64,000 nucleotides of DNA from Richelia intracellularis HH01 (lineage in GTDB: Bacteria; Cyanobacteriota; Cyanobacteriia; Cyanobacteriales; Nostocaceae): the NCBI RefSeq assembly GCF_000350105.1, contig NZ_CAIY01000027.1, forward strand, positions 124,001 through 188,000, read 5' to 3'. A program made the position numbers and the translations under genes. Shown here in pieces: positions 19,578 through 30,091 of the stretch (position 1 is its first letter; every line of letters starts with the position of its first letter). The notes below the pieces were generated by a model. The model saw only the letters and a list, made by a program, of their open reading frames with translations. It was not told where the DNA came from and ran no database searches.

Positions 19578-21563
19578 ATGATTGTGAAGACAGAGACTTC
19601 TTCTTCCTCCGTAGATAGACCTCTAGACAACTCAGAAATAGGCGTACAAGTTTCTTCTGAACGTATGTCACCAAGGGAAAATACTCACTCAGTAGGGGCA
19701 GACATAGAGCTAGGAAACTTACGCTATAATTCAGAAGAAATAGCAGCTTATTATCAACGCCGCCCTTTAAAGGTTTTACAAAGAATAGTAAGAATTTTAA
19801 CACCCACTATAACTTTTGTTTTTGGTTTATGGTGGGATAATAAATGGGGAATATCTGTAGAAAATGAACGCCACCATGCTGTAAGACTACGTGAACTGTT
19901 GACAAAACTGGGTCCAGCATATGTCAAAATTGGACAAGCCTTGTCTACCCGTCCTGATTTAGTTTCTCCTCTATATCTAGAAGAGTTAACCCATTTACAA
20001 GACCAGTTGCCTGCTTTTCCTAATGAGGTTGCTTACCAATTCATTGAAGAAGAATTAGGATACTGTCCAATGGAGATATATACGGAGTTATCACCTCAAC
20101 CGATTGCCGCAGCTTCTTTAGGGCAAGTATATAAGGGAAAATTAAATACAGGGGAAGAAGTAGCAGTAAAAGTCCAACGCCCTGATTTACGAGAAGGTAT
20201 TACGATTGACTTGTATATACTACGGAAATTAGCAACATGGGCAAAAAAGAGGTTTAAACGTATCCGCAGTGACTTAGTGGGTATTCTCGATGAATTGGGG
20301 GATCGCATTTTTGAAGAAATGGATTATGTTCATGAAGGGAAAAATGCAGAGCGATTTTGTGAGTTGTATAGCCATATAAAAGATATATATGTACCAAAAA
20401 TATACTGGGATTATACTAATCGTCGGGTTTTGACGATGGAGTGGATAAATGGCATAAAATTAACCCGAGCAAGGGAAATTGAGGAGCAGGGAATCGATGC
20501 GCGGTATTTAATCGAGGTGGGGGTACAGTGTTCCCTACGACAATTATTAGAACATGGCTTTTTCCATGCTGACCCCCATCCAGGAAACCTACTGGCCACT
20601 CCAGAAGGGAAATTGGCCTACCTGGATTTTGGTATGATGAGTGAAGTGAAACCACCCCAACGTTATGGTTTAATTGAAGCAATTGTCCATGTGGTGAACC
20701 GTGATTTTGAGGGGTTAGCTTCTGATTATATAAAATTGGAGTTCTTATCTCCAGATACAGATCTGACCCCTATTATTCCAGCTTTTGGGAAGGTATTTGC
20801 AGATGCTCAAAGTGCTAGTGTCGCTGATTTGAATATTAAAAGTATTACAGATGATTTGTCTGCCTTAATGTATGAATATCCATTCAGTGTTCCTCCTTAC
20901 TATGCTTTAATTATTCGTTCCTTAGTAACTTTGGAAGGAATTGCAATTTATATTGATCCTAACTTCAAGGTTCTTAGCGAAGCATATCCCTATGTTGCTA
21001 AGCGTTTATTAATGGATCCTGCTATAGAATTAAGAACATCCTTAAAGGACTTATTATTTAAGGATGGTAGTTTGAGGTGGAATAGGTTAGAAAACCTGTT
21101 GAAAAATGCTCAAAGGAACCAAGATTATGACTTAACATTAGCCTTAGATCAAGCAGTAGATTTTCTCTCATCAGAAAGAGGTGAATTCATTCGTGGTTAT
21201 ATAGTTGATGAGTTTGTAAAAATTTCCGGTACCTTGGGTAATAGTATCCTAAACCACTTCATTGGCCTTCTAAGAGAAAAGCTAGGGATAAACGTCACCA
21301 CCCAAGAATTTGAAACCATAGATGAGCAACAAAAGGCTCTTGAACATATCAAAAGAATTATAGATATTTTGCGAGGAAACTATATCTTTGACCCTGTGGA
21401 AATGGCATCCCAGATCACTCAAATAGTTTTTAATCCCAATGTACAACTTTTAGGCCAACAGATTACATCCCAATTGTTGCAAAAATGTATAACCAAAATT
21501 ATTCGGGACTTATTAACAATAGACGACCTGACTTTAAGCCAGGATCATTTTCAAAAGGAGTAG
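19578..21563 (+). CDS. ABC1/AarF/UbiB family atypical kinase (661 aa)
   Basis: An atypical protein-kinase-like ATPase of the ABC1K/UbiB family, linked to prenyl-quinone metabolism in thylakoids and plastids. Visible are LGPAYVKIGQALSTRPDL (the KxGQ motif), AAASLGQVYKG (Ala-rich loop replacing the P-loop), VAVKVQRPDL (VAIK-like Lys), GFFHADPHPGNLL (catalytic loop) and LAYLDFGMM (DFG). All catalytic residues are present. A hydrophobic segment near residues 70-90 and a long C-terminal extension (~470-661) are typical of cyanobacterial members. A weak imperfect hairpin followed by TATTTTTATA (21649-21680) may end the transcript. Confidence 0.92.
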   Translation: MIVKTETSSSSVDRPLDNSEIGVQVSSERMSPRENTHSVGADIELGNLRYNSEEIAAYYQRRPLKVLQRIVRILTPTITFVFGLWWDNKWGISVENERHHAVRLRELLTKLGPAYVKIGQALSTRPDLVSPLYLEELTHLQDQLPAFPNEVAYQFIEEELGYCPMEIYTELSPQPIAAASLGQVYKGKLNTGEEVAVKVQRPDLREGITIDLYILRKLATWAKKRFKRIRSDLVGILDELGDRIFEEMDYVHEGKNAERFCELYSHIKDIYVPKIYWDYTNRRVLTMEWINGIKLTRAREIEEQGIDARYLIEVGVQCSLRQLLEHGFFHADPHPGNLLATPEGKLAYLDFGMMSEVKPPQRYGLIEAIVHVVNRDFEGLASDYIKLEFLSPDTDLTPIIPAFGKVFADAQSASVADLNIKSITDDLSALMYEYPFSVPPYYALIIRSLVTLEGIAIYIDPNFKVLSEAYPYVAKRLLMDPAIELRTSLKDLLFKDGSLRWNRLENLLKNAQRNQDYDLTLALDQAVDFLSSERGEFIRGYIVDEFVKISGTLGNSILNHFIGLLREKLGINVTTQEFETIDEQQKALEHIKRIIDILRGNYIFDPVEMASQITQIVFNPNVQLLGQQITSQLLQKCITKIIRDLLTIDDLTLSQDHFQKE

Positions 21564-23060
21564 AATATACAATTTATCCTTTACTTTATCTACAAGTCTT
21601 AATTTAATTATAAAATAATAGACCCATTTGAATTAGTTGCGTGAAAGCTCCTGGTAATCAACCTGGAGTATTTTTATATATAATTTTGAATTGATAATAT
21701 TAAGATTATTGAAATAACGTTTCCTGATAATGGGTAAAAAACAAAAGTGGTTGCTACTAGAATTGATAGTTTTATCTAGTTCTTGTTCTAAGAATTGACA
21801 TTATATGTTTAATAAGGGTAACTTTACTGTGAATAAAGTGCCTTTATCAAGGCTAGGAATTACAATGTTGTCTTGAAATCGGTAGACTTTTGAACATGAA
21901 TCAGGACCTTTTTAGGTAAATCCTGAGTGATAATATCTATGATATTTTATGGACTTAGACAGATCGGAGGAGATACCAACATAAGAATTCAGATGTATAA
22001 CTGGGGAGTGATTTTATACGATGTAGTTATAGTAAACACTTAATTCAAATTCTGGTGCTAATTTAGCAAAAAGGTTTTCAATAATTAATTTAGGACAGGA
22101 AAAATAAACCTTATCATAAATTCAATTCTCGTAGGAATTTGATTCACCATTAGTTTTTTTTGCTATTTAATCGAAAGATGGTGATAAAAGTTTTAATCAA
22201 TCAATTTTTTCCTAAGAATTGCGTATGGTTGATTCTGATTATTTTGCAGTATTTCTCTTATATAGTGCTTGTTCTGCTGCTGTAAATTATTAACAATGAA
22301 GTAAAATACTAAATAGTTCCTGCTAGAAGAATACTTACTCTAAGTCTATATAAAATAATGTCAAATTCGGGATCGTAATATTTTAATCTTATACCCTGAA
22401 AAATTAACCAATCTATAAGCATAATTGTAATTAATGGCAGGATAAACTACAGCTACAAGCAGGGATTCTCAGGTAATCTCCTACTTAGGATATTCATAAT
22501 CTCTTATAAAAAGCCATGGATAACACTACAATATCCTGCATGAATATAATACCTTATGAAAACTGACAAATTGTAGTAATTCAAGTAAACTATATTTCTA
22601 CTTATTGTACATTTAGATTCTATCGCACAAGATATAGCCATTAAGTATATTTGATATTGATTCATAGATCATTATATACAGAGTAAAGACCATTCATGAT
22701 AAGTATAGATACATCTACTTTTATATTTATCTTACTGGTGATTTTAAAAGAATTTATATACTACAGATTTTTATTCCCAAAATATATTATATACTCATCG
22801 AAAATATTAAGTTAATAAAGTAAAATCATCTATATCTATTTAACTTCGATTTTTATATATCTCTACTTTGACTTTTTGTATAATTTACGGATTTCCCCTA
22901 AAAAATAACAATATTAACTTAATTAATATTTATCATTTTACCTAGTAATAATAAGAATTATTTCTAGATTTTTTGAGGTTTTTAGCTATTTTTTACATTC
23001 TTCTTACTATCTATTTACTACTATAAAATATAGTAACTTATTTAAATAATTATATCCTCA
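21564..23060. other. 1.5-kb gap between two 3' ends
   Basis: Between the converging ABC1 kinase and thioesterase genes. One weak terminator-like stem near 21649-21669 was seen. No protein or RNA gene recognised. Confidence 0.6.
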
Positions 23061-23489
23061 TTAATTTTTCTCCCTATTATCTTCATCTCCGTGATTATTA
23101 TGTAACCAATGTCTAATTTGATTAGGTAATTGATGCTTTTGTCTAGTACTAATTTCAATACATACATGTCTAGTAATAGCCTTACTAGCAATTAAATTTG
23201 CCATAAGGATTTCATAGTTCACTTCAAATTTATCAATTCCTAATTGCTGCGTTCTTAAAATTACCAATAACTTATTACCACAAAATAAAGGGTAGTTAAA
23301 ATCTATACTAGAATGAACTATGGGTAATGCTAAAGGTGAATAAGCGAAAAATGTCTGTAAATCAATACCTGATGCTTCTAAAGACTCTTCGTATGCTTCG
23401 TGGCATATTGCTAACATATTAGCAAAATAAACTACCCCAGCAGCATCTGTATCTTTAAATCTTATAGTACGATAATAATTAAAAGACAT
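23061..23489 (-). CDS. Hot-dog thioesterase, probable 1,4-dihydroxy-2-naphthoyl-CoA hydrolase
   Basis: A 4HBT-type hot-dog thioesterase of 142 aa. The motif FKDTDAAGVVYFANMLAICHEAYEE carries the catalytic Asp near the N-terminus, as in DHNA-CoA thioesterases that act in phylloquinone (vitamin K1) synthesis in cyanobacteria. That role is inferred from the family and length and not proven here. The frame continues upstream to 23525, but the extra 12 residues (MYSIWKLSLFLS) are not family-like and Met 23489 gives the conserved start MSFNYYRTIRF. It stands alone. Confidence 0.82.
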   Translation of the reverse strand: MSFNYYRTIRFKDTDAAGVVYFANMLAICHEAYEESLEASGIDLQTFFAYSPLALPIVHSSIDFNYPLFCGNKLLVILRTQQLGIDKFEVNYEILMANLIASKAITRHVCIEISTRQKHQLPNQIRHWLHNNHGDEDNREKN

Positions 23490-24682
23490 TGATAAAAATA
23501 GTGATAATTTCCAAATTGAGTACAAGAATAATTAAGTAATATATATCCTAGTTTAACCTTAAACTAATTTGACTGCAGTTATAAAAATATGCCTATTAGG
23601 TGAAAATGTAGATTTAAATTTGAGAAATTAAAAAATAAGGTTCTATATCGCAGGAAGGTTAGAGCAGACCTGAGGGATTATTAGCATCTTTAAAATTCTT
23701 AAGTTATACTATCATTACTACCGAGTATCTTATCTATAAGATATTAGCCTAAACAGATTCTAATAATAGAATAACATTATTATTATTGAATTTTATCCTA
23801 TCAAAATTAATTTGAGCTTAACTTTTTCCCCCTATTAATATTCACATATAGAATTAATGCTAAATTAAACTCTAAGTTTAGAACAATATACACTGATAAA
23901 ACAGCATAATATCTTGACTTTATTATACATAAGCATAATTGTAAAAATATTGATTAGGATTATTTAGGTTGAGAAATTTGATTAATTTCCCGAGTTAATT
24001 ACGTAAAAATGTACAAGTGATATTGCTTCTGAATATCACCTGTATAACCCTATAGCAATTAATCAAATCATAGGAACAGAGTATATCCTTATGGCCTGAA
24101 CTCAAAATTGATGATAATTAATGACTATAAGACCCTATCTGCATAAATACTAGAGGTATCTTTTATTGAACTTCTAGTAAACATAAAAAATATTCTCAGA
24201 GTAATTTAAAAGTAGTCGGTCTACCAGATAAATTTTAGTTTTAGGTAAGATGAACTCGGAAAAATGTACTGCGACAAAGTTGAATATGTTGTAAACAAAA
24301 TATATATCTGAATAATATATAAAATAAAATAGTTTGGAAATTTTGATATGTAATTCATAAAAATTAAATTTACATCTTCTCTACATAAATAATATCAAGG
24401 ATATGAATATCATATTGTCATGAAAATGAATAGCTAGAAACAATTTTAATAACCATCGCTACTAGATTATATAAATTTTCTTAGCATTATAAAAATAATA
24501 TCAAAAATAGGTGAAGTTAAGGAATAAACTAATAATATATATTTTATTCTCCAATATTTTATGTTTTTTACTACCCATTTGAAGAGATACATCTTTACTT
24601 GTGATACTTACCAGACAATTTTACTCTTACCAGCATAGTATCTTACTCCTTAAATCATTGTAATATTGGACTTCCATACATT
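23490..24682. other. 1.2-kb gap downstream of the HopA1-like gene
   Basis: Contains an inverted repeat with 13-bp arms and one mismatch (24012-24024 with 24032-24044). Just after the HopA1-like stop on the minus strand is a perfect AAGGAG (24646-24651) nine bases before an ATG with only 13 codons (24636 to 24595). No credible RiPP precursor with a Ser/Thr/Cys-rich core was found. Confidence 0.5.
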
Positions 24683-25762
24683 TCAAAAATCATATATATC
24701 ACAAGAATATGGATTTAGATAGGGAAATTGTAAATCAATACCTAAATGAGCAAAATGTTGGCGAATAATCCTCAACTTACTAACACTAGATTTTTTGCTT
24801 CTTTCCCAAGCATCGATCAATGCATTAGCCATAATTTGACAACCTTGCATGCCAAAGCTACGCGGTAGAGAGATTTTAGATATTGGTTGTTCTGCAAAAC
24901 CAATTCCTGGTGCTAAATATTTAGTAAACAGTGGGGTTTCTGGGTAAAAATGACACTTATTTTCTTGATAGGCTGCCCTAACTACGTTAATAATTATTTT
25001 ATAGTCACGGACATCAAAATATAGAGTTCCTGAATTCATACATTGGTAATTATCAGGGTGACAAGGAACTTGAAAACGAAAACCAACACCAGCATTGTTT
25101 AAATTTGTGGTAAATTTATCCATGAGATTAATTGCCCCAGTTGAGTTAACGTTAAAATATATTCCCCCACCCATAATTCCGGTGCCTGGCTGGTGTGATT
25201 TTTCTAACCCAATATTACTCACCGCTACATAAAATCCATTATCTAGTCTGCTATTATTCATCCAGACCATAATTGCATCATCCACTTTGGGGTATTTCCA
25301 TGTAGATTTTATTAACCAATTTGGTTCGATATGTAAGTGCAAACCATTTTTAACAACAGCAATACTTCCATCTGGTTCTAAACGTCTTATTTGCCAATCA
25401 GGATCAAAATGGCCTACTCCATGATTATACCTATTTAATAGTTTATAAAATTTCCAGTCAACCCCTATGATTGATTCACTTTCTATATCTGGGGATAATA
25501 AGTATTTTTTATCATTAGAAATTGGTGATAAAATACTTTTTAATCTGCCACTAAAATAAATACCATAAATAAATCTTTTTAGTAAGATATGCAAGTATTT
25601 TTGCTGTAGTTCTAGAGAAATATTTTTTAATCTTTCTACTATTTTCGGTGATAATGTAAATTTATTATAGTTGTGGTGATTAATACAAAATTTAGATTCT
25701 ATATTTACATTTTCAATAATATCTGATAGATAGTCACTTTTATTTACGGTATTTTCTAACAT
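24683..25762 (-). CDS. HopA1-like protein, probable RiPP phospho-Ser/Thr lyase (LxmY/TvaD type)
   Basis: The C-terminal two thirds (~115-359) match the HopA1 family: HLHIEPNWL, NGFYVAVSN, a GGGIYFNV...GAINLMDKFTTNLN block, GTLYFDVRDY, FYPETPLFTKYLAPGIGFAEQP, SFGMQGCQIMANAL and the final HFAHLGIDLQFPYLN. In class V lanthipeptide (lexapeptide) and thioviridamide-like clusters a HopA1 protein acts with an APH-like kinase, and together they phosphorylate and then eliminate phosphate from Ser/Thr of a precursor peptide. Here the gene lies 57 bp behind an APH-like gene on the same strand, which is the same pairing. A RiPP function is therefore a strong inference, although no precursor peptide or export gene is visible nearby. 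The name derives from a Pseudomonas type III effector, but no secretion system is present. Confidence 0.82.
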   Translation of the reverse strand: MLENTVNKSDYLSDIIENVNIESKFCINHHNYNKFTLSPKIVERLKNISLELQQKYLHILLKRFIYGIYFSGRLKSILSPISNDKKYLLSPDIESESIIGVDWKFYKLLNRYNHGVGHFDPDWQIRRLEPDGSIAVVKNGLHLHIEPNWLIKSTWKYPKVDDAIMVWMNNSRLDNGFYVAVSNIGLEKSHQPGTGIMGGGIYFNVNSTGAINLMDKFTTNLNNAGVGFRFQVPCHPDNYQCMNSGTLYFDVRDYKIIINVVRAAYQENKCHFYPETPLFTKYLAPGIGFAEQPISKISLPRSFGMQGCQIMANALIDAWERSKKSSVSKLRIIRQHFAHLGIDLQFPYLNPYSCDIYDF

Positions 25763-25819
25763 TTATGAAAAGTATCACTAGTTAGGTTATAAGCTTAAAC
25801 TATATTTGCTAATGAACGG

Positions 25820-27055
25820 TTAACAGCCCTTTAACTTGGCTGTAGGATGGTAAATACGCAGTAAATTTCTTCCCTTATGTGCATATGGTATATTTTGAGG
25901 CGTTTCTATATCAGGAATCAATTCAGATATTTCCACTCCTAAAATTGTTTGTATAGAGTTTTGTGGCATGCTTAGAAGATTATTTGCTATTTTTAATGCG
26001 CACATGTTCTGGCTACTGCAATATTTATGAGTAAAGATTTTTTCCTGCATGCGATTAATTAGAACTAAGCCTGAAAATTGTATGGCTCTATAGATAAAAT
26101 CATGTCGATAATTAATAATTGCTGGAAATTGTTTGAGGTAAGCCTTAATTAAGGCAATAATTGAAGGTTTAATTAGTTCTAAAGGAATTAAAGCCAACGC
26201 TAATGATTCTTCTATTTCCAGACTATTATCTGTTATTAAACTCTGCAACCAAATATTTAAGTAGCTAGCTATCAAACAACCTATGTCAACAACTGGATCT
26301 CCCCAAGATGCTGCTTTCCAATCAATAAATTTGATTAGACTATCATCTGATTGTTGCCAACGAGAGTGCACTATAATATTTTCTAGCCGTAGTCCATTGT
26401 GAGTTAAACAACATGGATGCCAATTATATGCCAAATCAGCAATTGCTGCTGTAATGCTCTCCTGACTCTGATAGACAGTGTAAAAATTGATTGCATCATC
26501 AGGGATATAAGATAAGATTTCTGTTCCCATAATTCCTATTCCCTGAGCTGGGTTGTGGAACTGATATCGATATTGTCCTTGGGGGGCATTAGCCATAAAG
26601 TCTCTATATTCGCGAAATTCAAGAGTACTCTGATGGATGACTGCTATGCCATTGCCAATAGCAGCAGCAATTGATTCTGGATATATATCCTGCTGCTGGT
26701 AAAAATTACCTAGTTCCAGATAATCGCTTAAGTAATTACGTACTAAAATCGAGTTTTCTTGGTCAAAATAGGTTGCCAATAGTGCAATTACTTTAAGATT
26801 TGCTAATACTGGAAATTTTTGCACAAGTTGATAAACTAACCATTCATTGAAAAAATCTTGGGTATTATTATCATCAATATTATATTTTTTCTGTTTGATT
26901 AATAACTGTTCTCCAGTAGAGAATGTAACTAAAAACTTATTATTTTCACCAGTATTTGTTAGATCATGTGCAAGTATATTTATCTCTTCCATTTGACATA
27001 TTTTGGCCTTTTGCAAATAATGAATAACATTGTGAGCCGACAGTAAAAATAACAT
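25820..27055 (-). CDS. APH-like kinase paired with HopA1 (LxmK/TvaC type), catalytic Asp altered
   Basis: An aminoglycoside-phosphotransferase-fold kinase of up to 411 aa. The start is either Met 27055 or Met 26992, and the first 21 residues are hydrophobic and may be non-coding. The N-lobe has the GEQLLIKQ lysine and a NEWLVYQLV glutamate helix. The magnesium-binding motif FIDWKAASWGDPVVD is intact. The catalytic loop, normally HxDxxxxN, reads HNGLRLEN, so Gly (codon 26393-26395) sits where the catalytic Asp should be. The gene precedes the HopA1-like gene by 57 bp, so the two form one operon. Either the enzyme is a pseudokinase through decay or its subfamily uses another base. Confidence 0.8.
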   Translation of the reverse strand: MLFLLSAHNVIHYLQKAKICQMEEINILAHDLTNTGENNKFLVTFSTGEQLLIKQKKYNIDDNNTQDFFNEWLVYQLVQKFPVLANLKVIALLATYFDQENSILVRNYLSDYLELGNFYQQQDIYPESIAAAIGNGIAVIHQSTLEFREYRDFMANAPQGQYRYQFHNPAQGIGIMGTEILSYIPDDAINFYTVYQSQESITAAIADLAYNWHPCCLTHNGLRLENIIVHSRWQQSDDSLIKFIDWKAASWGDPVVDIGCLIASYLNIWLQSLITDNSLEIEESLALALIPLELIKPSIIALIKAYLKQFPAIINYRHDFIYRAIQFSGLVLINRMQEKIFTHKYCSSQNMCALKIANNLLSMPQNSIQTILGVEISELIPDIETPQNIPYAHKGRNLLRIYHPTAKLKGC

Positions 27056-27124
27056 AGTTTATATCCTAAATAATAGATTTTATAACTATTAAATATTACA
27101 TATGTTGATAAATATTTATATCAA

Positions 27125-27157
27125 GTAAATAAATACTAGTATCTAGTATTTATTTAC
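27125..27157. repeat. perfect inverted repeat, 15-bp arms, 3-base loop
   Basis: The arms 27125-27139 and 27143-27157 are exact reverse complements, 70 bp upstream of the start of the APH-like gene. This is a promoter-side position, so an operator or 5'-leader role is possible, but the element resembles the other unexplained palindromes of the window. Confidence 0.9.
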
Positions 27158-27921
27158 AGATTAGTAAAATCTACTAATAACTGATTTTTTGAGGTAATAC
27201 TTGCCAAAATGGCAATATACATTTGATACACTCCTTAATTACCAGTATTTATGATCTCTATTCAAACCTTTCCTTTATGTAGCTGTTATAACAATTATGA
27301 TAAAATTCTGCTGATTAATTTTATATTGATGACTAATTGTTCCAAAGTCTCTAAAATGTTAATAGGATTATTTAGAGACTTTTCTCCTAGAGCTCTATAA
27401 GGATTTTTATATAGTTTATATATAACAGATAAGAATTATTTGTTTATTGAAAGTGTTATTTTATTCTAAGCATTAGTAATTCTAAGTTATAGGCTATAGA
27501 CTTAATTATTGTAATAATAGTAAAAAATCAAGCACTTTAGTATGTTTGTGTTTCATAAGTGTATAGCACTATTTTTAACTTTAATAGGTAATTAGTGAAT
27601 AGATATGATATTTTTTACAGAGGTAATTACCAATGCTTCAAGGTATTTAAAATAGAGGATAAGTCTGAAAAATTTATATATCAAACTAATAAAGAAGGAA
27701 GTTAATAAGTAAACAGGTGAAATGCTAAACATTTTGATAACATTGAACTAATTAGAAATTGACATAAGCAATTACCAAAGTGAGCGGAAAGGCTTGTAAT
27801 AATCTCTTAGTAACTCTCAGTAATACCTGTAAGTAACAGGTATATTACCTTACAACTCAGAATATTTTTCAAGTATGATATAAAGTTTGCTTAAGAAACT
27901 TAAGAAATAGCTGTTTCATAA

Positions 27922-27965
27922 CCAACCATACTTAAAATCCTACGTAGGATTTTAAGTATGGTTGG
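27922..27965. repeat. 44-bp perfect palindrome
   Basis: Each base from 27922 to 27943 pairs with 27944-27965, followed by ACTTTTATTTC. It lies between two outward-reading genes, 870 bp and 615 bp from the nearest starts, so it terminates no visible gene. Confidence 0.95.
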
Positions 27966-28580
27966 ACTTTTATTTCATTAAGGTTTACACTAAAATTTGT
28001 AGCTGGATAAATAAACGACAAGTGATTCTAGAATATTTCTTGTATAAGAATATTAAATTATTAATAAAGTGGACTAAACATTACAGGGCAATCTACTGAG
28101 CATTTTTATGTGTTGAGACGGTTATTATAAGTTAATTTCAATACACTATTTAATTTTTCTGGTAAAACACTAAGGCACACTTGCAAGAACCTCGTAAAAT
28201 TAGTTCAAGTAAAGGAGGTAATATTTTTAAGTAAGGGGAACTCAGAGAAAGTTTATAAAAAACAGTTTCATACTTCTGAAGATATAATAGCAAGTTGATT
28301 ATCAATGATAAACATAATGTGATCATGTTCATATAAATTTTCCTCGAAAACTGATTTTTTATTAATAGCTCTAATATACTAGGCTTTCACAGTCCCCCTA
28401 TATGGAAAAGATAAATATTTGAAAAGTCAATACATTGAAATCAAATTATAATTAGCAATATAATGCCTTGGTCTTATCTCAGCTATTATAAATTCATATG
28501 GATTTTATAGGTGAATCTTACCTGAAGTTTATTAATAGCTATGGGAGACATAATGGTATGAGAAAGTCATTTATTATAGT

Positions 28581-29858
28581 ATGACTACAAGCCCAAAAAT
28601 AAGCAATATGCAATCAGCTATGCTCAGTCACCGATTTGTTCTTGGTATAATTGCTTTAGGTGTTAGTTTTGGTTTAAGCCTTGCGCTTACCTGGGATTTT
28701 AGAGATGCATTGATCACCGGAATTATAACAATAACTATTACCTATACCTTACTGTTTATAGAACATAAACAAAATCGTTATGAGATGAAAGGGAAAATAG
28801 ACCTTCTTCAACGAAGAGTAAAGGAATTAGAGGTGCTAAAGAAACATATTATTGGAGAAATTAATCAACTTGAAGCTTATTCTTCTTCTTTACAAATGGA
28901 GTCAAATAAACTAAAAAATCAAATAGAAAAAAATCAGCGAGAATTTAGTAGTTTAGGTGTTGAGAAAAAAGCAATAGAAAGACAGATTAATCAATTAACA
29001 TTAGAGGTAAATAATTTACAAGCGAATATAGATCAATCAAGTAACTATCTAGATGAGTTGAATAAAGAAAAACGCAGTTTGGATATTAACGGTAATTTAG
29101 CAAAAGCTGAAATAACGCAGCTAAAATCCCAAATTGATGAATTGCAAGAACAAAAGCAGGATTTGGAAAATAATTTAACCCTGCTAAATAGACTCAGACC
29201 GCAGCTAGAAGAAAAACTTTATGAAATGAGGTTACAACTACAAGAATTAGAATTACAAGAGAGCAAAAAAAATGAAATCCTAAAAGTAAATGATGAAGCA
29301 AAAAACATTTTAGAAATGAGTTCAACAAGCTTAGATGATACAATTGCTCAGCAGAAAGCAGAATTTAGACAACTACAAGAACAGATCACCATATTACAAA
29401 CTGAGAGAGACCAGTTGCAAAAAGAGATTTGGGAACTATTACAACAATTTGATAATGTTGCCCAAACACCTCTAGATGAACAGGTAGATTCAGAAATGGA
29501 ATTATTTCCTTTTGCTGAACTAATACAAGAAGTTAATGATATGGAAATAGTAGATGAACTACCTCCTGAATGGAATCTACTTTTGCAAAATTTACCACCA
29601 AATGAAATAGAAGTGTTGAAAATAATATTACAAGAAGATAGTAACAATGAAATTGATGAAAAGAGCCCTGAGCAAGAGTTAAACATGCCTAGCTTGTTGA
29701 TTAATTCCATTAATAAAAGAGCTAATAATATTTTTGGCAAATTAATTATAGAACTAGAACATGAATCACCAATTATTTCTCCAGAGCATCGAAATAATGT
29801 TAGTAAGTTAGTTCATACTTATGATATTTTAAGCAGTAAACAGTCTTCTTCAAATTGA
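28581..29858 (+). CDS. Membrane-anchored coiled-coil protein with TerB-C-like domain (425 aa)
   Basis: There are two hydrophobic segments near the N-terminus (~18-36 and ~42-60). A long uninterrupted coiled coil (~70-295) rich in Glu, Lys, Gln and Leu follows. After an acidic linker comes a C-terminal globular part (~325-400), LPPEWNLLLQNLPPNEIEVLKIILQ...MPSLLINSINKRANNIFGKLIIE, which resembles the TerB C-terminal domain. The architecture (membrane anchor, cytoplasmic filament-like coil, small domain) suggests a scaffold. Coiled-coil proteins of this kind serve at septa and in the cytoskeleton of filamentous cyanobacteria, but I know no direct homologue with a function. It stands alone. Confidence 0.7.
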   Translation: MTTSPKISNMQSAMLSHRFVLGIIALGVSFGLSLALTWDFRDALITGIITITITYTLLFIEHKQNRYEMKGKIDLLQRRVKELEVLKKHIIGEINQLEAYSSSLQMESNKLKNQIEKNQREFSSLGVEKKAIERQINQLTLEVNNLQANIDQSSNYLDELNKEKRSLDINGNLAKAEITQLKSQIDELQEQKQDLENNLTLLNRLRPQLEEKLYEMRLQLQELELQESKKNEILKVNDEAKNILEMSSTSLDDTIAQQKAEFRQLQEQITILQTERDQLQKEIWELLQQFDNVAQTPLDEQVDSEMELFPFAELIQEVNDMEIVDELPPEWNLLLQNLPPNEIEVLKIILQEDSNNEIDEKSPEQELNMPSLLINSINKRANNIFGKLIIELEHESPIISPEHRNNVSKLVHTYDILSSKQSSSN

Positions 29859-30091
29859 GAAAGTAAGTATTACATAATTCGGGAACTACTATTTAACATA
29901 ATTATTACACCTATTCAATATCTTAACATCTTATTTAAAGAATGAATAGTTTCCAAATTAGAACAAAGATAATACTATCATTATCCATAAGCACATGTTA
30001 AATATTGTGTGTTGAGCTGGTAAGAAGAGAATTATTATTGAGTGCCTAGTCAAACTTATAGTCTAGAAAAATACATTTAGTAAGATTCATC

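Larger units (their letters stand above)
27056..28580. other. 1.5-kb divergent gap rich in palindromes
   Basis: Both flanking genes read outward. It contains an inverted repeat with 15-bp arms (27125-27157), a 7-bp-arm hairpin (27160-27178), an 8-bp-arm hairpin (27823-27843) and a 44-bp perfect palindrome (27922-27965). No real gene seen; the short reading frames here are Leu/Ile/Phe/Lys-rich chance frames. Confidence 0.6.

Noticed and set aside
27592-27732. 46-codon minus-strand frame upstream of the APH-like gene
   Set aside because: Considered as a precursor peptide; hydrophobic Ile/Leu/Phe composition without a Ser/Thr/Cys core and no ribosome binding site.
28150-28332. 60-codon minus-strand frame with Cys residues near the HopA1/APH pair
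   Set aside because: Considered as a RiPP precursor, but it is Leu-rich throughout, has no leader/core shape and no good ribosome binding site.
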